Shown: positions 1 through 11,769, numbered from the stretch's first letter. The stretch: DNA of 64,000 nt from Branchinecta lynchi (GCA_023053575.1 JAKZAP010000009.1:14365869-14429868); one strand, 5' to 3'. The notes: generated by a model not told the origin, from the sequence alone. Made by a program: numbers and translations.

Positions 1-41
1 GCTTTTCAAATGGCGGGTCAGAAATAAATTACTTACTTACA
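1..41 (+). mobile_element. LINE-like 3' end with (TTAC)n tail
   Basis: The window opens inside the 3' end of a repeat. It matches the end of the copy at 3480-3718: both share CAAAATGGCGGGT-type sequence followed by AAATAAATTACTTACTTAC. A 3' end that finishes in a short tandem repeat is typical of non-LTR retrotransposons. The rest of the element lies outside the window. Confidence 0.45.
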
Positions 42-278
42 TGGTTCGAAAGAAAAGAAAGGAAAACAGATTCAGAAAGCGTAAAAATGGTGGAAACCAC
101 AACTCAGCCTATTATCGAGGGCCCCTAACGTTTTCACTTACGTCATAAAAGAAATAGGGAAATTCGATTATATTAATGTTGCGGAATATACATTTGTATC
201 TATACATAGAGCCGAGCGCCCAGCGAGGCGCCGGGCGCGTTTACACTTATAAACCCGTTCTATTCCATTAGCAACTGG

Positions 279-1528
279 AAAATATAGCCTTCTCTTATGA
301 GGTTACGGGCTAAACGTTAATCGGTTAAAGTTAAGTCAACAACGTCCGAGGAGTCGATCCGAGGCCATGCGAATCTATTTTCTGAAGGCACAAGATCCAG
401 GAATAAGCGGCCGACGGGAAATAAGACCTACCAAGCCGCAAGCTGGTAAAAATTCAAGAATTCGAAGAAGCCGCCGACGGGAAAAAAAAATCTCCCAAGC
501 TGCATTCTGCTAAAAATTTCAAAACTCCCAAGAAAACCGTATCCAGGAAAAGATAGAAGAAAGGGTGGTCTAGTTAAGGTTACTGACCAGATAAATAGCC
601 TTATCGTATGAGGTTACGGGCTAAACGTTAATCGGCTAAAGTAAGTCAAAAATGAAAAAAATCGGTTCAGCTGAAGATCCGAGGCCATGCGAATCTATTT
701 TCTGGAGGCCAAGATCCAGGAATAAACGGCCGACGGGAAATAAAACCTACCAAGCCGCAACCTGGTAAAAAATTTCAAGAACTCGAAGAAGCCGCCGACG
801 GGAAAAAAATCTCCCACCTCGCATTCTGCTAAAAATTTCAAAACTCCCAAGAAAACCGTATCCATGAAAAGGTAGAAGAAAGGGTGGTCTAGTTAAGTTA
901 ACTGACCAGATAAATAGCCTTCTCGTATGAGGTTACGGGCTAACGTTAATCGGCTAAAGTTATGTCAACAACGAAATCGGTTCAGCTGAAGATCCGAGGC
1001 CATGCAAATCTATTTTCTGAAGGCACAAGATCCAGGAAGAAGCGGCCGACGGGAAATAAAACCTACCAAGCCGCAACCTGGTAAAAAATTTCAAGAACTC
1101 GAAGAAGCCGCCGACGGGAAAAAAAAAATCTCCCAAGCCGCATTCTGCTAAAAATTTTAAAACTCCCAAGAAAACCGTATCCATGATAAGGTAGAAGAAA
1201 GCGTGGTCTAGTTAAGGTTACTGACCAGATAAATAGCCTTCTCGTATAAGGTTACGGGCTAAACGTTAATCGGCTAAAATAAGTCAATAATGAAAAAAAT
1301 CGGTTCAGCTGAAGATCCGAGGCCACGAAAATCTATTTTCTGGACTCACAAGATCCAGGAAGCGGCCGACGGGAAATAGGTAAAAAATTTCAAGAACTCG
1401 AAGAAGCCGCCGACGGGAAAAAAAATCTCCCAAGCCGCATTCTGCTAAAAATTTCAAAACTTCCAAGAAAACCGTATCCAGAAAAGGTAGAAGAAAGAGT
1501 GGTCTAGTTAAGGTTACTGACCAGAAGC
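279..1528. repeat. Tandem repeat, ~315-bp unit, four copies
   Basis: Four head-to-tail copies begin at about 279, 593, 912 and 1231, each opening with AAATAGCCTTCTCGTATGAG. Each unit carries CGGCCGACGGGAAATAA, then GCCGCCGACGGGAAAAAAA, and closes with GGTGGTCTAGTTAAGGTTAC. The last copy is shorter. Copies differ by scattered substitutions and small indels. Minus-strand open frames across the array are repeat artefacts. Confidence 0.9.
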
Positions 1529-1559
1529 TATCTGGACGACTTGTTATAAAGAACAGCCA

Positions 1560-3479
1560 CGGGAGTTGACCGACGGCAATACTAACCAAATACAATAGTA
1601 CCGTCGGAACTCACCATGCCCGCCTTTGGTTGAAAACGGTTTCAATAAAAACGGTATTTATTTATTTATTTATTTGATCTAATAGATTTATATTGTATTG
1701 AATTTATGATTCTTTTAATTTTTCTTCATTTCTTTCCTACAAAATCGGAAACTAAAATACGACACAAGCTAAGTATTCACTACTATATTGCTTTCATAAG
1801 AACATTCTAACATGCGTATCATATTTAAATGTTAAGGTTAAAGGCTATAATATATAAACCGCTCCTTTACAAGAAATGGCTGGAAAATATAAAAAACAAA
1901 GTTAAATGTAGAAATGATGGCGTTTATTTCACACATCAATGCGAGGACTCGTCTAACTAACTTATATTTTTTTTTAAATGCTGAAAAGCCTTAAATTCAG
2001 TTTTTAATATTTTAAATCAAAACTAGACCCCCATCAAGTTCGTTACATCTTTATAGAAAAATGGAGATTAAATAAATACAAAACAAACTCTAATTAAACC
2101 TAAAAACTTTAGAATCGTTCCCCCAGGACGGCCCAAGGACAGTCAGCGCGACCTTAAGACGACCTTAAGACGACGCGAACCTTAAGACGGCCTTGAAAAC
2201 CAGGTATAGCCTAGAAAAGACCGCCACAGCTTAGGTTAACAAATTAAAGAAACTTACCGAGTAGGTATACTGGGTGTCGACATATTTCTGGGCACTATTC
2301 TTTGTAATCGCTCTCATTTCTCTCACTCACTTGTTCCTGTTCAAAATACAAATGTGTAACACTTTCTATTCCTTCCTTCGTTTTTCTCAAGAAAGTTCTT
2401 AATCGTTTTTCTCGATATAATCTCAAGCCTAAGCGATAAATAGAAATAAAGTTTATGAAGTGCGGCTGACTGGCTAAGAGTTCAATAAATACCCGCAGTG
2501 CGGCAGCACTTGTTTTGGAAGGCACCAGCCAATGGCGAAACGGGACAACAAAAGCCCAGAACCAATGAAATAAAAGATACCCGGGTGCATATCTTTGTGG
2601 AAAAGGTGGAAGGATAGGTTATTAACCTTAAATCCAAGAAAAGGGCAAAAACAACGAATTCGTCGTGGAAAATGGAACTAGCTAATTGCCTGTACACTAA
2701 GTTTTGACCGAGGGCTAATGTTTACTTTGGTCAGTACGACAGCAGATTAAATTTGCTGAAGTTCAATATAAATGTAGAAGACTGTTATAATAAGTTGTAT
2801 GTTTGTTTATTTATGAAGGACTAAGTGAGGTTAAAGAGGTTAAGAAACAAATAATGTAAAGAGTGGGGGAGTCGTTGTCCCAAAATTACAAAATACTACA
2901 GAAATTACAAAAGATGCTACTCCAGTCAAGAAAAGACTAGTAAAAGCACATGTTACTAGTTACTTGTTACTACAACTCTTGCACAACTTAATGTTTGAAA
3001 AATATCGTTTTTCAGAAGTACCAGTAGTTTCCCCGTGAAATAGGCGATGATCTTATTGGCGCTCGTCGACTCTGTCAAGTCTTCCCACTCTTCAAAGCGC
3101 AATTTATTTCATAACTCTTCGCGCTATAGTTAAAAAAGTAGTAGAAGCCAAGCAAAAGAAAGGGGACTCGGAGCACAAGACAGACCTGTTGGCTTACCAA
3201 GTCGTTCGGAAAGCAAAATTTTGAAGCTTCCCATGTCCTTATTTTTTAAAGAGTTATCGGCTTGACTTACAAAAAACAGGGTCGCATCATTAATTACTGA
3301 TATTACATTCTTCCCTCCTCGGCTCGCCCGAAAAGGCGAAAAAAGTGGTAGCTGCAAAACGAAACAATGGCGGGATCGGGCGGGATTCTGCTAAAATTTA
3401 GAAAAAAGATGAGATCATGTTATTTTAAATATGCAAAGAACCTGCTTCACTTGTCAAAAATTATGTCCTAACCATACAA
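1560..3479. other. No gene recognised, AT-rich spacer
   Basis: I see no convincing gene. There is a TTTA microsatellite near 1656-1673 and a short GACCTTAAGACGACC direct repeat near 2148-2190. Open frames here are short and have no recognisable domain. Confidence 0.5.
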
Positions 3480-3718
3480 TGACGGAGAAGTTCAAAATTC
3501 AAGATGCAAGTGTTACGCTTTTGGATCTTTCGTCATCCCTATACAAAACCATGGACAACAGGGCCCAACCAGCGCACGACCTTATCCACTGCTTCCTGGC
3601 TGAAGAGTGAAAATTAAGTGTCTTTTTCTGTGTGCTATGTGTTTTATTTATTTTCTTTAATTTACTCCGCTTTTTTCAAAATGGCGGGTTATAAATAAAT
3701 TACTTACTTACTTACCTA
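3480..3718 (+). mobile_element. LINE-like 3' terminal fragment
   Basis: The fragment ends in AAATAAATTACTTACTTACTTAC, like the sequence at 1-41. Upstream, a + strand frame at about 3482-3610 reads a protein-like stretch (with VTLLDLSSSLYKTMD) to a stop at 3608-3610. That could be the last codons of a non-LTR retrotransposon ORF, but I recognise no domain. A 5'-truncated LINE is the best reading. Confidence 0.4.
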
Positions 3719-4400
3719 CTTAGAACTCATATTTTACGTAGCCAATTATTCAATGATGATTCATCATGCTCACGGAAGGAAAACGAGTATGCCGAACCAC
3801 ATCCAGGTGGTGAGCGAAGTAGCGACCTGATACTTGATACTTCTTTTATTAATAAAACAGCTCTTTAGTATTTACATCTACTGCACTAATGGAAAAACCT
3901 ACGTTTTTGCTGGCGTGCAGTAGTAAAGGATAACCATTTTCAAAACATACCAACAAACAACATAATAAATAACTAATGAAAAAAAAGGAAAAGAAAGAAA
4001 AAAAGTGAATGCATACGCGTTTTATTCAGGATTCATGGGATTTTTAGGCCATTTTTTATTAAATTAAATTATCACAGCATGGTTACATGGAGAAAACGGA
4101 ATATGAGCATGTTCTCTGGAGTTCTTGAAATTTGAAGCGTAGAAAATTTGGAGAAAATATAACTGGCAATAAACACGCTCGTGTCGCGATCAGCAAAACA
4201 AAACCCGATGCGATGGTCGATGGCGCTCTTGTTTCGAAACTGACATTTCTCGAATGAAAGTCAAATTGTAATAACAGGCGTCAAAACACAACGACACTTA
4301 GAGAGGCAAAGGTCTAGAAACGAAGGCTAAATCCAGAAAAGTACGAGGGTCTGAGCACTGCCAACACAGGTGTACTCAGAGCAATATAACACTAGGCGTT

Positions 4401-4570
4401 AGCCGAGGGGTTCTCACTCGCATAGTGGCACGTGCTGCGGTGCCGAGACGCTGCCGAACCGAGGTGTACACCGGTGCCGCGCCGTGGTGTACACCGGTGC
4501 AGCGCCGTGGTGTACACCGGTGCAGCGCCGCGGTGTACACCGGTGGCGTGGAGTGAGCAACCCCTCGGCA
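4401..4570. mobile_element. Foldback element, GCCGAGGGGTT ends
   Basis: The ends are inverted repeats: AGCCGAGGGGTTCTCACTC on the left and GAGTGAGCAACCCCTCGGC on the right. It sits inside the MITE at 4377-4893. The relative at 39103-39438 (opposite orientation) runs straight across this point without it. The interior is a GTGTACACC-rich minisatellite. Other members or parts are at 19249-19462, 22665-23395, 24178-24388, 25345-25415, 25525-25740, 26142-26378 and 48717-49205. Confidence 0.75.
4463..4541. repeat. 23-bp minisatellite with palindrome GGTGTACACC
   Basis: The palindrome GGTGTACACC occurs at 4463, 4486, 4509 and 4532, exactly 23 bp apart, followed each time by a GGTGCAGCGCCG-type spacer. 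Each unit can form a small hairpin. Chance frames pass through it on both strands. Confidence 0.9.
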
Positions 4571-5304
4571 GTAGCGCCAAGACCTATGCTTCGCAAACGG
4601 GCTTACCCATAGCGCCACCCAATATGCTTGCGGCATTTAAAGCGAGACAAACTTGCGGGTTTAGAAATTTCTGGTAAAGGTAAGATGCGGTCTGCACACA
4701 GCATTGAGACAGGGGAGATTGTATTTTTTGACTGTGTTCAGAATATGAAGTATCTGAAGCCAGCGATGGTTCACGACTGACTGAGTTTCTGCACGGACGT
4801 TTTCTATCGTTAGTAGTGCTAGTGTCGCTGCTATTCAAGTGTGTGTCACTTTTTTCAAGTCACGGCGCTACTTCCTAGTGTAATTTTGCTCTGGTGTACT
4901 ATAAGTGCTCGGTGTCTAGGTGAGCCCAGTCTAGGTTTATAGCGGGCTTCAAAATAAGCTGTTCGTGCTTTAAACCTAGTCGTAAAATAAAGTTAACAAC
5001 TGAAGTTTCTAACAACTAATCAATATCTTATTATTTAGCCAGTTACTTCCGCAGAGAAAAACTAGTGCTGCGATTGAACTTTTGACATGGCTGCTGTTTT
5101 TGCTGCTCGTTTGGGACGATAATAGTAAATGTGTTTTTTTGAATTTAGATCAGCCTTGGATTTGTTATTAATAAGGTATGAGTTTGAATTTTCTTGCATT
5201 GGTAACGATGTTCCACACTTGTAGTAGGGAGTACTCGCCTGGATCTCAGCTTACACCTCCTCGGTTTATCTTTACCTCAACGGCTTCTCGACTCATTTGG
5301 TCGG

Positions 5305-5455
5305 CTAACACTCAAAATGCCCACTATCACGATGCCCACGGCTCAAAATGTCCACCGAAATGCCAACGACTCATAATACCTACGGCTCAAAATGCTCACG
5401 GCTCAAGATGCCCACGAGTAAAAATGCCCACGGTTCAGAATACCCACGGTTGAAT
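5305..5455. repeat. ~16-bp tandem repeat (CTCAAAATGCCCACGG)
   Basis: About nine degenerate copies of a 15-17 bp unit close to CTCAAAATGCCCACGG lie head to tail. The same motif reappears at 7440-7620 and, on the other strand, near 6062-6110. Confidence 0.8.
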
Positions 5456-5886
5456 TATCTGAGGTGTTCAATCGGTAGTAGCTGGAATTAGGACTGAGTG
5501 ACCAACGGAAGGAAGGAGTACACCGAATATCAGAGTGGCGATAATTGCATATTAAAGTAGTATAATCTCAATGATTAATCTAAGGCTATAATTTTGAATA
5601 AAAAACTAGCGGAGCCATGAAACTTTATCTCGATCTTAAAACTTTTATTTTTCAATTAAGGAATAATTCTTACCTTGGTTTCGCTTTCTGTGTTGGAACC
5701 ATTTTTTATGATATTTCTTCTATACTTTCAAGCAAATAGTTGTGGACTGATCAACAAACCAGACATTTGTTTTAAATACCTTTTCCGTGGTTTTCCTGTC
5801 CCTTATAATGTCGTCCGTTTCCCAGGATCATTCTGGCCTCACCTGTGGACAGTTAAGAGCCGTCGGCATTTTTACCAGGACGAGCT

Positions 5887-6050
5887 CACTGTAAAAAGTT
5901 TCTCCGAATAAAGTTAACTGCAGTATTTGCTACTGGGATGATTCTTATCTCTACTCAGATAAGATTAATCCGAATTAGAGATAAGATTACCTTTTTAGAG
6001 ACAAGATTAATCCCAGTATCAAACACTACAAGATTTTTTTTTTTACAGTG
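5887..6050. mobile_element. MITE, CACTGTAAAAA family
   Basis: The element starts CACTGTAAAAAG and ends TTTTACAGTG. Its interior is a self-complementary series of AGATAAGATTAATC-type blocks. Other copies are at 18442-18609, 29931-30087, 30230-30388, 32576-32744, 45482-45640 and, interrupted, 8798-9255 and 46034-46505. It has no coding capacity. Confidence 0.85.
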
Positions 6051-6224
6051 TTGCGGTCATGCTGAGTAGTGGGCATTTTTATTCGTGAGCATTATGAACC
6101 GTACATAGTGGGAAAAAAAGATCGTGGTGATTTTTGCAACCACCTGTTTGGTGGATTCCGCTGCATCTTAGAAGCTTCAGTTATTTATTGTAAGTTAATT
6201 TCTTCCGTTTGCCCAGGTATTCCC

Positions 6225-6300
6225 TGACTTCCTACAGCCTGACAAGGACCCTTGCCAAGAAGGGCCGAAATATCATTGCCAGAGCATCGTAGCTGACATT
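6225..6300. mobile_element. Foldback fragment, AAGAAGGGCCGAAATAT family
   Basis: One arm only: GACAAGGACCCTTGCCAAGA followed by AGGGCCGAAATAT and GTAGCTGAC. Full copies at 48262-48510 and 55312-55568 have two such arms in inverted orientation. Confidence 0.6.
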
Positions 6301-7430
6301 TTCATTTTTTATCAACTTTATGAGTTAACACGGATATACAAGTAAAAGAATGTAACCATACTGTTCTCAAGGACTAACTGTTTACAGCATGGTATTTAAA
6401 AGCCCCAAATGAGCTTTTGCTAATTCTTCACTCGGTTTGCAGCAGGAATTTAGGAATCCTGGGATCACAGGATCGGGCGGAAACATTGGTAAGCAATGAA
6501 CATGTGGGTTGAAGACTGTTCAACTAACAACTAAGTAAATGTGTGTGCAGTTTTGTCATACCATTGCAAAACTTCCATGGAAGTAATGGTCAAAAGTGGC
6601 AGAAAAGATACAATAGAGTTGGTTTAGCCGGAAATAGTATCCCGAGACCTTCTTTAATCAGAAAATACATTCGGAATTCGGTTTTTAACCTTTCCGACGG
6701 ATCCAGCATATTCTGCTTATTTCGGTCTCACGTCGGCGCCAGCACGGCGCCAAGGGACCGTGAGAAGCTCCTTCGGTAGACGTTCTCACGGGACCCAGGA
6801 AAGCCGCTGGCTGGCTCGGCGAGCCCAAAAGAACTGCTTTCATTGGCTGCTGAAAAAGAACTTATCCCATTGGCGCTCTCTCGAGGCTCCAACCCAAGCT
6901 GAGTGACAGGTCATAAAGGGGAAAGACCGTGGGAGCCCCTGTTGTTACCCTGTCTCACGGTTTTTACTGGTTCGGCTGTCTAAAAGGAGTCTCCTATGAT
7001 TGGCTCGCTTTTCGGAAGCTTTTCGCTTAGTAACAGAGGGGGCTCTCATCCGTTAAACATAGATGCACCCGAGAACGTGGGAGGAAGGGGTTTTGCGGGA
7101 AGTACGTAGGCTATGTTATTTTCCTTAGAAAATGATGGACGCGATGAAGTATATTTGTTACATGAACACAATTGCGACGAAATTCTGAATTAAGTTCAAA
7201 TGCAGGACACTCATTTTTAAAAGAATATAGAACTTATGTTTTGTTAAAGAGGAGTGATATTAAAAACTTGTAAATGTTAATGTCAACGCTTTAATTGCTT
7301 TCTGTCTCTGCATTTGTGTTATTAGCATTTGACGTATATTAAATAGTCAAAACTCCGGACGGAGCTGCGGAATTCCAGGTTCAAGACGCTTTCTCCACAT
7401 CACTGGGCAGGGTGGTTCCCAAAATCACCC
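6301..7430. other. No gene recognised; CCAAT-rich, CpG-rich patch
   Basis: No convincing gene. Between about 6730 and 7060 the DNA is richer in CpG than its surroundings. It holds three ATTGG (inverted CCAAT) motifs at 6842, 6868 and 6999 and an imperfect hairpin with arms near 6750-6762 and 6780-6794. This could be an old promoter or part of an unrecognised repeat. Confidence 0.3.
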
Positions 7431-7439
7431 CGATCTTTT

Positions 7440-7620
7440 TTACCACACTAACAATGCCCACGCTCAGAATGCCCATGATCGAAGTGCCCACGACAGAAAT
7501 GCTCACGGCTCAAAATGAATACGGTTCAAAATGCCCTCGACTCAAAATACCCACAAGTGAGGACGAGATCGGCTAAAATGTCAACGGCCGAAAATGCCGA
7601 CGGTGTAAAATGCTCATAAG
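7440..7620. repeat. Short tandem repeat, CTCAAAATGCCCACG type
   Basis: A degenerate array of 15-17 bp units related to 5305-5455. It runs directly into the longer 126-bp array that follows. Confidence 0.7.
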
Positions 7621-8080
7621 ATGGGGCCAAAGTCGACGTTGTTCACAATGCCGACGGCTCTAACTGCCGACAGGGGAGGCTAAAATGCGCTGGGACAACT
7701 GACAATTACCACGGAACCAATACCGACGGTCTAAAATGCTATAAGATGGGGCCAAAGTCGTCCTTGTTCACAATGCCGACGGCTCAAACTGCCGACAGGG
7801 GAGGCCAAAATGCGCTGGGACAACCGACAATTACCACGCAACCAATGCCGACGGTCTAAAATGCTCATAAGCTGGGGCCAAAATCGTCCTTGTTCACAAT
7901 GCCGACGGCTCAAACTGCCGACAGGAGAGGCCAAAATGCGCTGGGACAACAGACAATTACCCCGGAACCAATACCGACGGTCTAAAATGCTCATAAAGGT
8001 GGGGCCAAAATCGTCCTTGCTCACAATGCCGACGGCTCAAACTGCCGACAGGGGAGGCCAAAATGCCCTGGGACACAATT
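7600..8080. repeat. ~126-bp tandem repeat, about four copies
   Basis: Each unit contains CCGACGGTCTAAAATGCTCA, GGGGCCAAAGTCGTCCTTGT, CAAACTGCCGACAGG and AATGCGCTGGGACAAC. The CCGACGGTCTAAAATG motif starts at 7723, 7848 and 7974, spacings of 125 and 126. A near multiple of three leaves long frames open on both strands; these are artefacts. Confidence 0.85.
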
Positions 8081-8084
8081 ACCA

Positions 8085-8790
8085 CAGAACTACGGCATTA
8101 CCTCGGAAAGATATTGAAAGGGCTTATTTTATTGTTTGTCGATCAAGTCAGAATTTATTTGCGTGAAAGTACGAAGAATGACATATAAAGTTGTTCCAAC
8201 GCAGAATGCGAAACAAGGCGATCCATATCTTGCACCATGAAGGTAAGAATTGTTTTAATCAAAAATGCAAGTCTTAATATCGCTGTTTGTGATTCAGTTA
8301 GTTAGTTTTTTTAGAATTCGGTATGAGTGTTCTATTGTTAAATTACAACTGAGATTATACTAGTTCAAAATAAGATTATCGCCATTCTCGGTCTCGGTCT
8401 GCTCCTTTAGTTTCTCACTCATAGTTGTTCGTTGACGAATTTCTAGATCCCTGTGAGTGTATTTATGCCAAGACTTCTTCTCACTGTTTAAAAAAAAGTA
8501 TTAAGTTGTTCAATGTTTTCTTATTCGTTACTTTCTTCATTGTTATCAAACTTTCGTTTCAGGGTTTATTTCAATCGAGGTTTCAATCGTGCCTTTATCT
8601 GTACTCCCTTACTCCGATGGAACTGCTGTAACTTTTCAGTGAGCCGCTAGATGGCATTATTCCAAACGCTGTGATTGGCCGTTTTTAGCGATCATCGCTA
8701 TATATTTCGGCGTCAATAATTGTTTGTATTTGCTTTTGTAGTAACGATTAGAGGTCAAAGCTTAGAGACGGTCGAAAGTGAGTTTTCCTT
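8085..8790. other. No gene recognised
   Basis: This stretch between the tandem array and the interrupted MITE holds only short frames without recognisable domains and no clear repeat. Confidence 0.4.
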
Positions 8791-8797
8791 CCACTAC

Positions 8798-9255
8798 ACT
8801 GTAAAAAAATCTTGCAGGATTTACTACTGGGATTAAGATTGTTTCTATTGAGATAAGATCATATCTAATTCGGATTAATCTTATCCCAGAAGAGACAAGC
8901 ACGGCAGACACGGCTGCGTGTGACCAATTTGAGGATCTGTTAGCCGGCTTTTCGACGAAAAGTCCCCATGACAAACCGTTCCCGGGGAAACATCTCCAGG
9001 GAAAGTCCCCGTGGCGAAACGTCCCAGTGACAAAACGTCCCAGTGGCAAAACGTCCCCAAGATTTTCAAGTTCGCCTTGATCTTCATGCGAATGACCAAG
9101 GTAAAACAACTTCCGAGTTTGCATCCCAGATCTTTATAGCCTATAAAAAGTTTTTCCGAGTAAGGATTAAAGTTAACTGCAGTATTTGCTACTGTGATTA
9201 ATCTTATCTCTACTTAGATAAGATTAATACGAATTAGAGATAAGATTATATTCCT
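8798..9255. mobile_element. Interrupted CACTGTAAAAA-family MITE
   Basis: The left part (8798 to about 8898) reads CACTGTAAAAAAATCTTGCA and the interior blocks. The right part (about 9140-9255) repeats GTTTTTCCGAGTAAGGATTA and AGATAAGATTAATAC blocks. Between them lies foreign DNA, including five to six copies of a ~16-bp AAACGTCCCAGTGGCA unit at about 8975-9062. A similar CGTCCC array lies at 16180-16232. Confidence 0.6.
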
Positions 9256-9627
9256 CCGGAATATTTTATACATATAGCATATATTTTCCCCTGAACTATC
9301 AGAACGGATTTCCGGTTCGTTGGTAAGCTACCGGCCGGTGTAAGCCGCCAGAATATTATGATACATATAGAATATATTTTCCTCGGAACTATCGGGACGC
9401 AACACTTTAGTCAACTAAAACATATATACGATTGTCATAGAATAAATACAGTAATTCATGTTTCAGTTTTACAAGCGACAGGTGTGAGTTTGGGTACTTT
9501 CATAGCTGCTTCTCTTGAGGTCCTGATTTCCGGTTCGTTGGTAAAAGTGCGAACACACGATCAGGATCGGGAGCTCCCTGTCTGGAATTCCTGCCCGGAT
9601 TTCCGGCACCATCATCACTTCCATATG

Positions 9628-10573
9628 AACAAGACCAAAGGTTTCGATGGGATCCCATAAATCTAATATTTGATCCAGACAATTGCGAACGAACTACCAT
9701 ACTTGTCCAGAAAAAAAAAGTTCAGAAACGAATTCAGCGTATCTCCTTATCCATATAAATAACATCTAATCAACTTCAAGTAAAACTTTAATTTATAAAC
9801 AAAAAATCCGGTTTCAACCGAATTCCAGACGAACTATATGTCCAGGTAAAAAAAAAAGAGATTGTCATATACAGATTCAGCGTGTCCTCTTACCCCTAAA
9901 TCTGTCATCAACTTCAAATAAAACTTTTGCTTGTAACAAATTTTCTGGTTTGACCTGATTCCGGCCGAACAAGTTGTCCTGGTAGAAAATACTGTTCACA
10001 TAAGGGTTCAGCACGTCTTCTTACCCCTTAATCGAACATCTAATCAACTTCAAATAAAACTTTTACTTATAACAGACTTTCCGGTTTGGGCCGGATTCCG
10101 GGCTAACTACTTGTCCGGCGAACAAATGTGTTTCACCATCATGTTCAGCATGTCTTCTTATCCCTAAATCGAACATCTAATCAACTTCAAATATAACTTT
10201 TACTTTTAACAAACTTTCCGGTTTTGGCCGGATTTCGGGCGAACTGCTTGTCTGATGACAAAATGGTTTTCACCATCGTGTTCAGCATGTCTTCTTACTC
10301 TATAATTGACTATCACAATATATGTTTAAAAATATTTCATTTGCCCCTTAAATTAAACCCCCTACCCCACCCCTAAATGTAGGGCTACAGAGCCCATCTA
10401 CAAACATGACCTTACTCTTGACCCAAACAATCCTCAGACCAAGTTTCATAAGATATCTCATTCCCTTCGAGAGTTATAGTGCGTACAGACGGACAGACGG
10501 ACGGACAGACGGACAGACGGAAAACTTTTGTGATGTCATAGGTATCCCTCCACCGACGTTTTGGGATCCTGAA
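9628..10573 (-). mobile_element. ~137-bp-repeat element E1
   Basis: In minus orientation it begins at the GGGATCC end near 10563-10573, runs through (GTCCGTCTGTCC)-type repeats at about 10488-10520, then several ~137-bp units carrying CCGGAATCCGGCC-like sequence, and ends with AAACCTTTGGTCTTGTT at 9628. Full relatives in the + orientation are at 51275-52811 and 59624-61041. There is no transposase or replicase frame. Confidence 0.8.
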
Positions 10574-10579
10574 AAGTTG

Positions 10580-11200
10580 AAATTTTTCAACTTGATGATG
10601 AAAGTGCAGGAAATCCGGTCGGGAAAACCTGATCGTGTGTTCGCACTATAAACTGTCGGTTCGAGGAAACCTTCTGGGACTTCCTTCTTGGATTTCTTAG
10701 CAGCCTCAGTCAAACCGTCGGGTTCATCCAAACAAGAACAGCACTCGACGAATTACGAACGAGTTGCTTCGCTTTCATCGGAGACGAAACACCGGACACA
10801 AATAGCTGTTTTTTTATTTTTATTTAAAACAGTGCACTTGTTAAACCCGTGTTTACTGAATAAAAAACCGTGTCAATTCAATTCAGTATAATTCAAAAAC
10901 AGATAACGGACAAGCCGATGGGTTGTTTTTACGTCAAAACATAACGTCATAACAGAACAATCTACAAGTATATACAATTTTGCGACATTTACACCGACGT
11001 CTTATGATAAATATGGTCAATAACATGCTATACTACGATTAATAAAATACAAAGAACATAAAAATGAACGTTCAAAATGGTAATAGTCCTCAAAATTGTC
11101 AGAAATTGATGAGAGTTCTGATTAACCGCAGTATACGTTCGGAGATGGAAAAATCATCGATCAGAACTTCTACAAACGAGCCTTATTTATCATTATGCTA
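10580..11200. other. No gene recognised
   Basis: The sequence between two repeats shows no tRNA, recognisable protein domain or clear repeat. Confidence 0.4.
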
Positions 11201-11204
11201 AATA

Positions 11205-11500
11205 TTCCTTCAGCCCAACCTGACTGCGAGTCATATTTGTATTTGACAGTGCAAAACGGACACGTCGGCTCAATTTTATTGGCTATATGTCGGCCCTTCT
11301 TGGCAAGGGTCCTCTTCAAGCTCAAGCCGCTCTAACTGTAAAATGAACTTATGGAAATACCCACTAGTTCACAAGATTTTCCACAAGTTAATTTTCAGTT
11401 TGAGCGGCTCGAGCCTGAAGAGTACCAAGGCCAAGAAGGGACGAGATATAGCTCTAATAAAATTCAATTGACGCATCCGTTTTGCACTGTATTATTATGC
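11205..11500. mobile_element. Foldback element, AAGAAGGGCCGAAATAT family
   Basis: The left arm runs CCTTCAGCCCAACCTGACTG, GCAAAACGGACACGTCGGCT, CGGCCCTTCTTGGCAAGGGT. The right arm is its inverted copy (AAGAAGGGACGAGATATAGC, TCCGTTTTGCACTGT). Arms of about 110 bp flank a ~70-bp centre. Arms contain AATAAA, so this family scatters possible poly(A) signals. Confidence 0.8.
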
Positions 11501-11769
11501 TTTGAAGCAGGCCCTCGGGCAGGCCAAAACCTCTGAAACTGGCATTGAAGAGTCTCAAGCCACCCAAAAACCATTAATGGCAGGCCAACACTCTGTAGGC
11601 TACATAATTGATCAAAACAACATTTATGTTATCCCGCTCTTCACAATTTAAAAGCTCTCCAGTTTCCTAGCTTCGGGCAAGCCTTTCTCAAAACAATATA
11701 ACAAGCCTTGAGTTTGAAAATCAACAAAATCGTGGACTCACTTTCTGCCTCACTTGAAGATGTCAACTA

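Larger units (their letters stand above)
4370..4900. mobile_element. hAT-type MITE with nested foldback
   Basis: The element runs 4377-4893, flanked by the direct repeat GTGTACT at 4370-4376 and 4894-4900 (7 bp certain, 8 if a terminal G is shared). Terminal inverted repeats are CAGAGCAATATAACACTAGG on the left and the reverse complement of CAGAGCAAAATTACACTAGG on the right. CAG-type ends with a 7-8 bp target duplication are typical of hAT transposons. There is no transposase frame, so it is non-autonomous. Relatives lie at 39103-39438 and 58757-59028. A second element is nested at about 4401-4570. Confidence 0.8.

Noticed and set aside
4376..4677. Open frames across the GTGTACACC minisatellite
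   Set aside because: Repetitive translation in all frames from the 23-bp repeat.
5305..5455. CRISPR-like array
   Set aside because: Units are contiguous 15-17 bp repeats without unique spacers, and the context is eukaryotic.
7731..8166. Long open frames on both strands across the 126-bp array
   Set aside because: They exist because the repeat unit is close to a multiple of three; the two strands read unrelated peptides and neither resembles a protein family.
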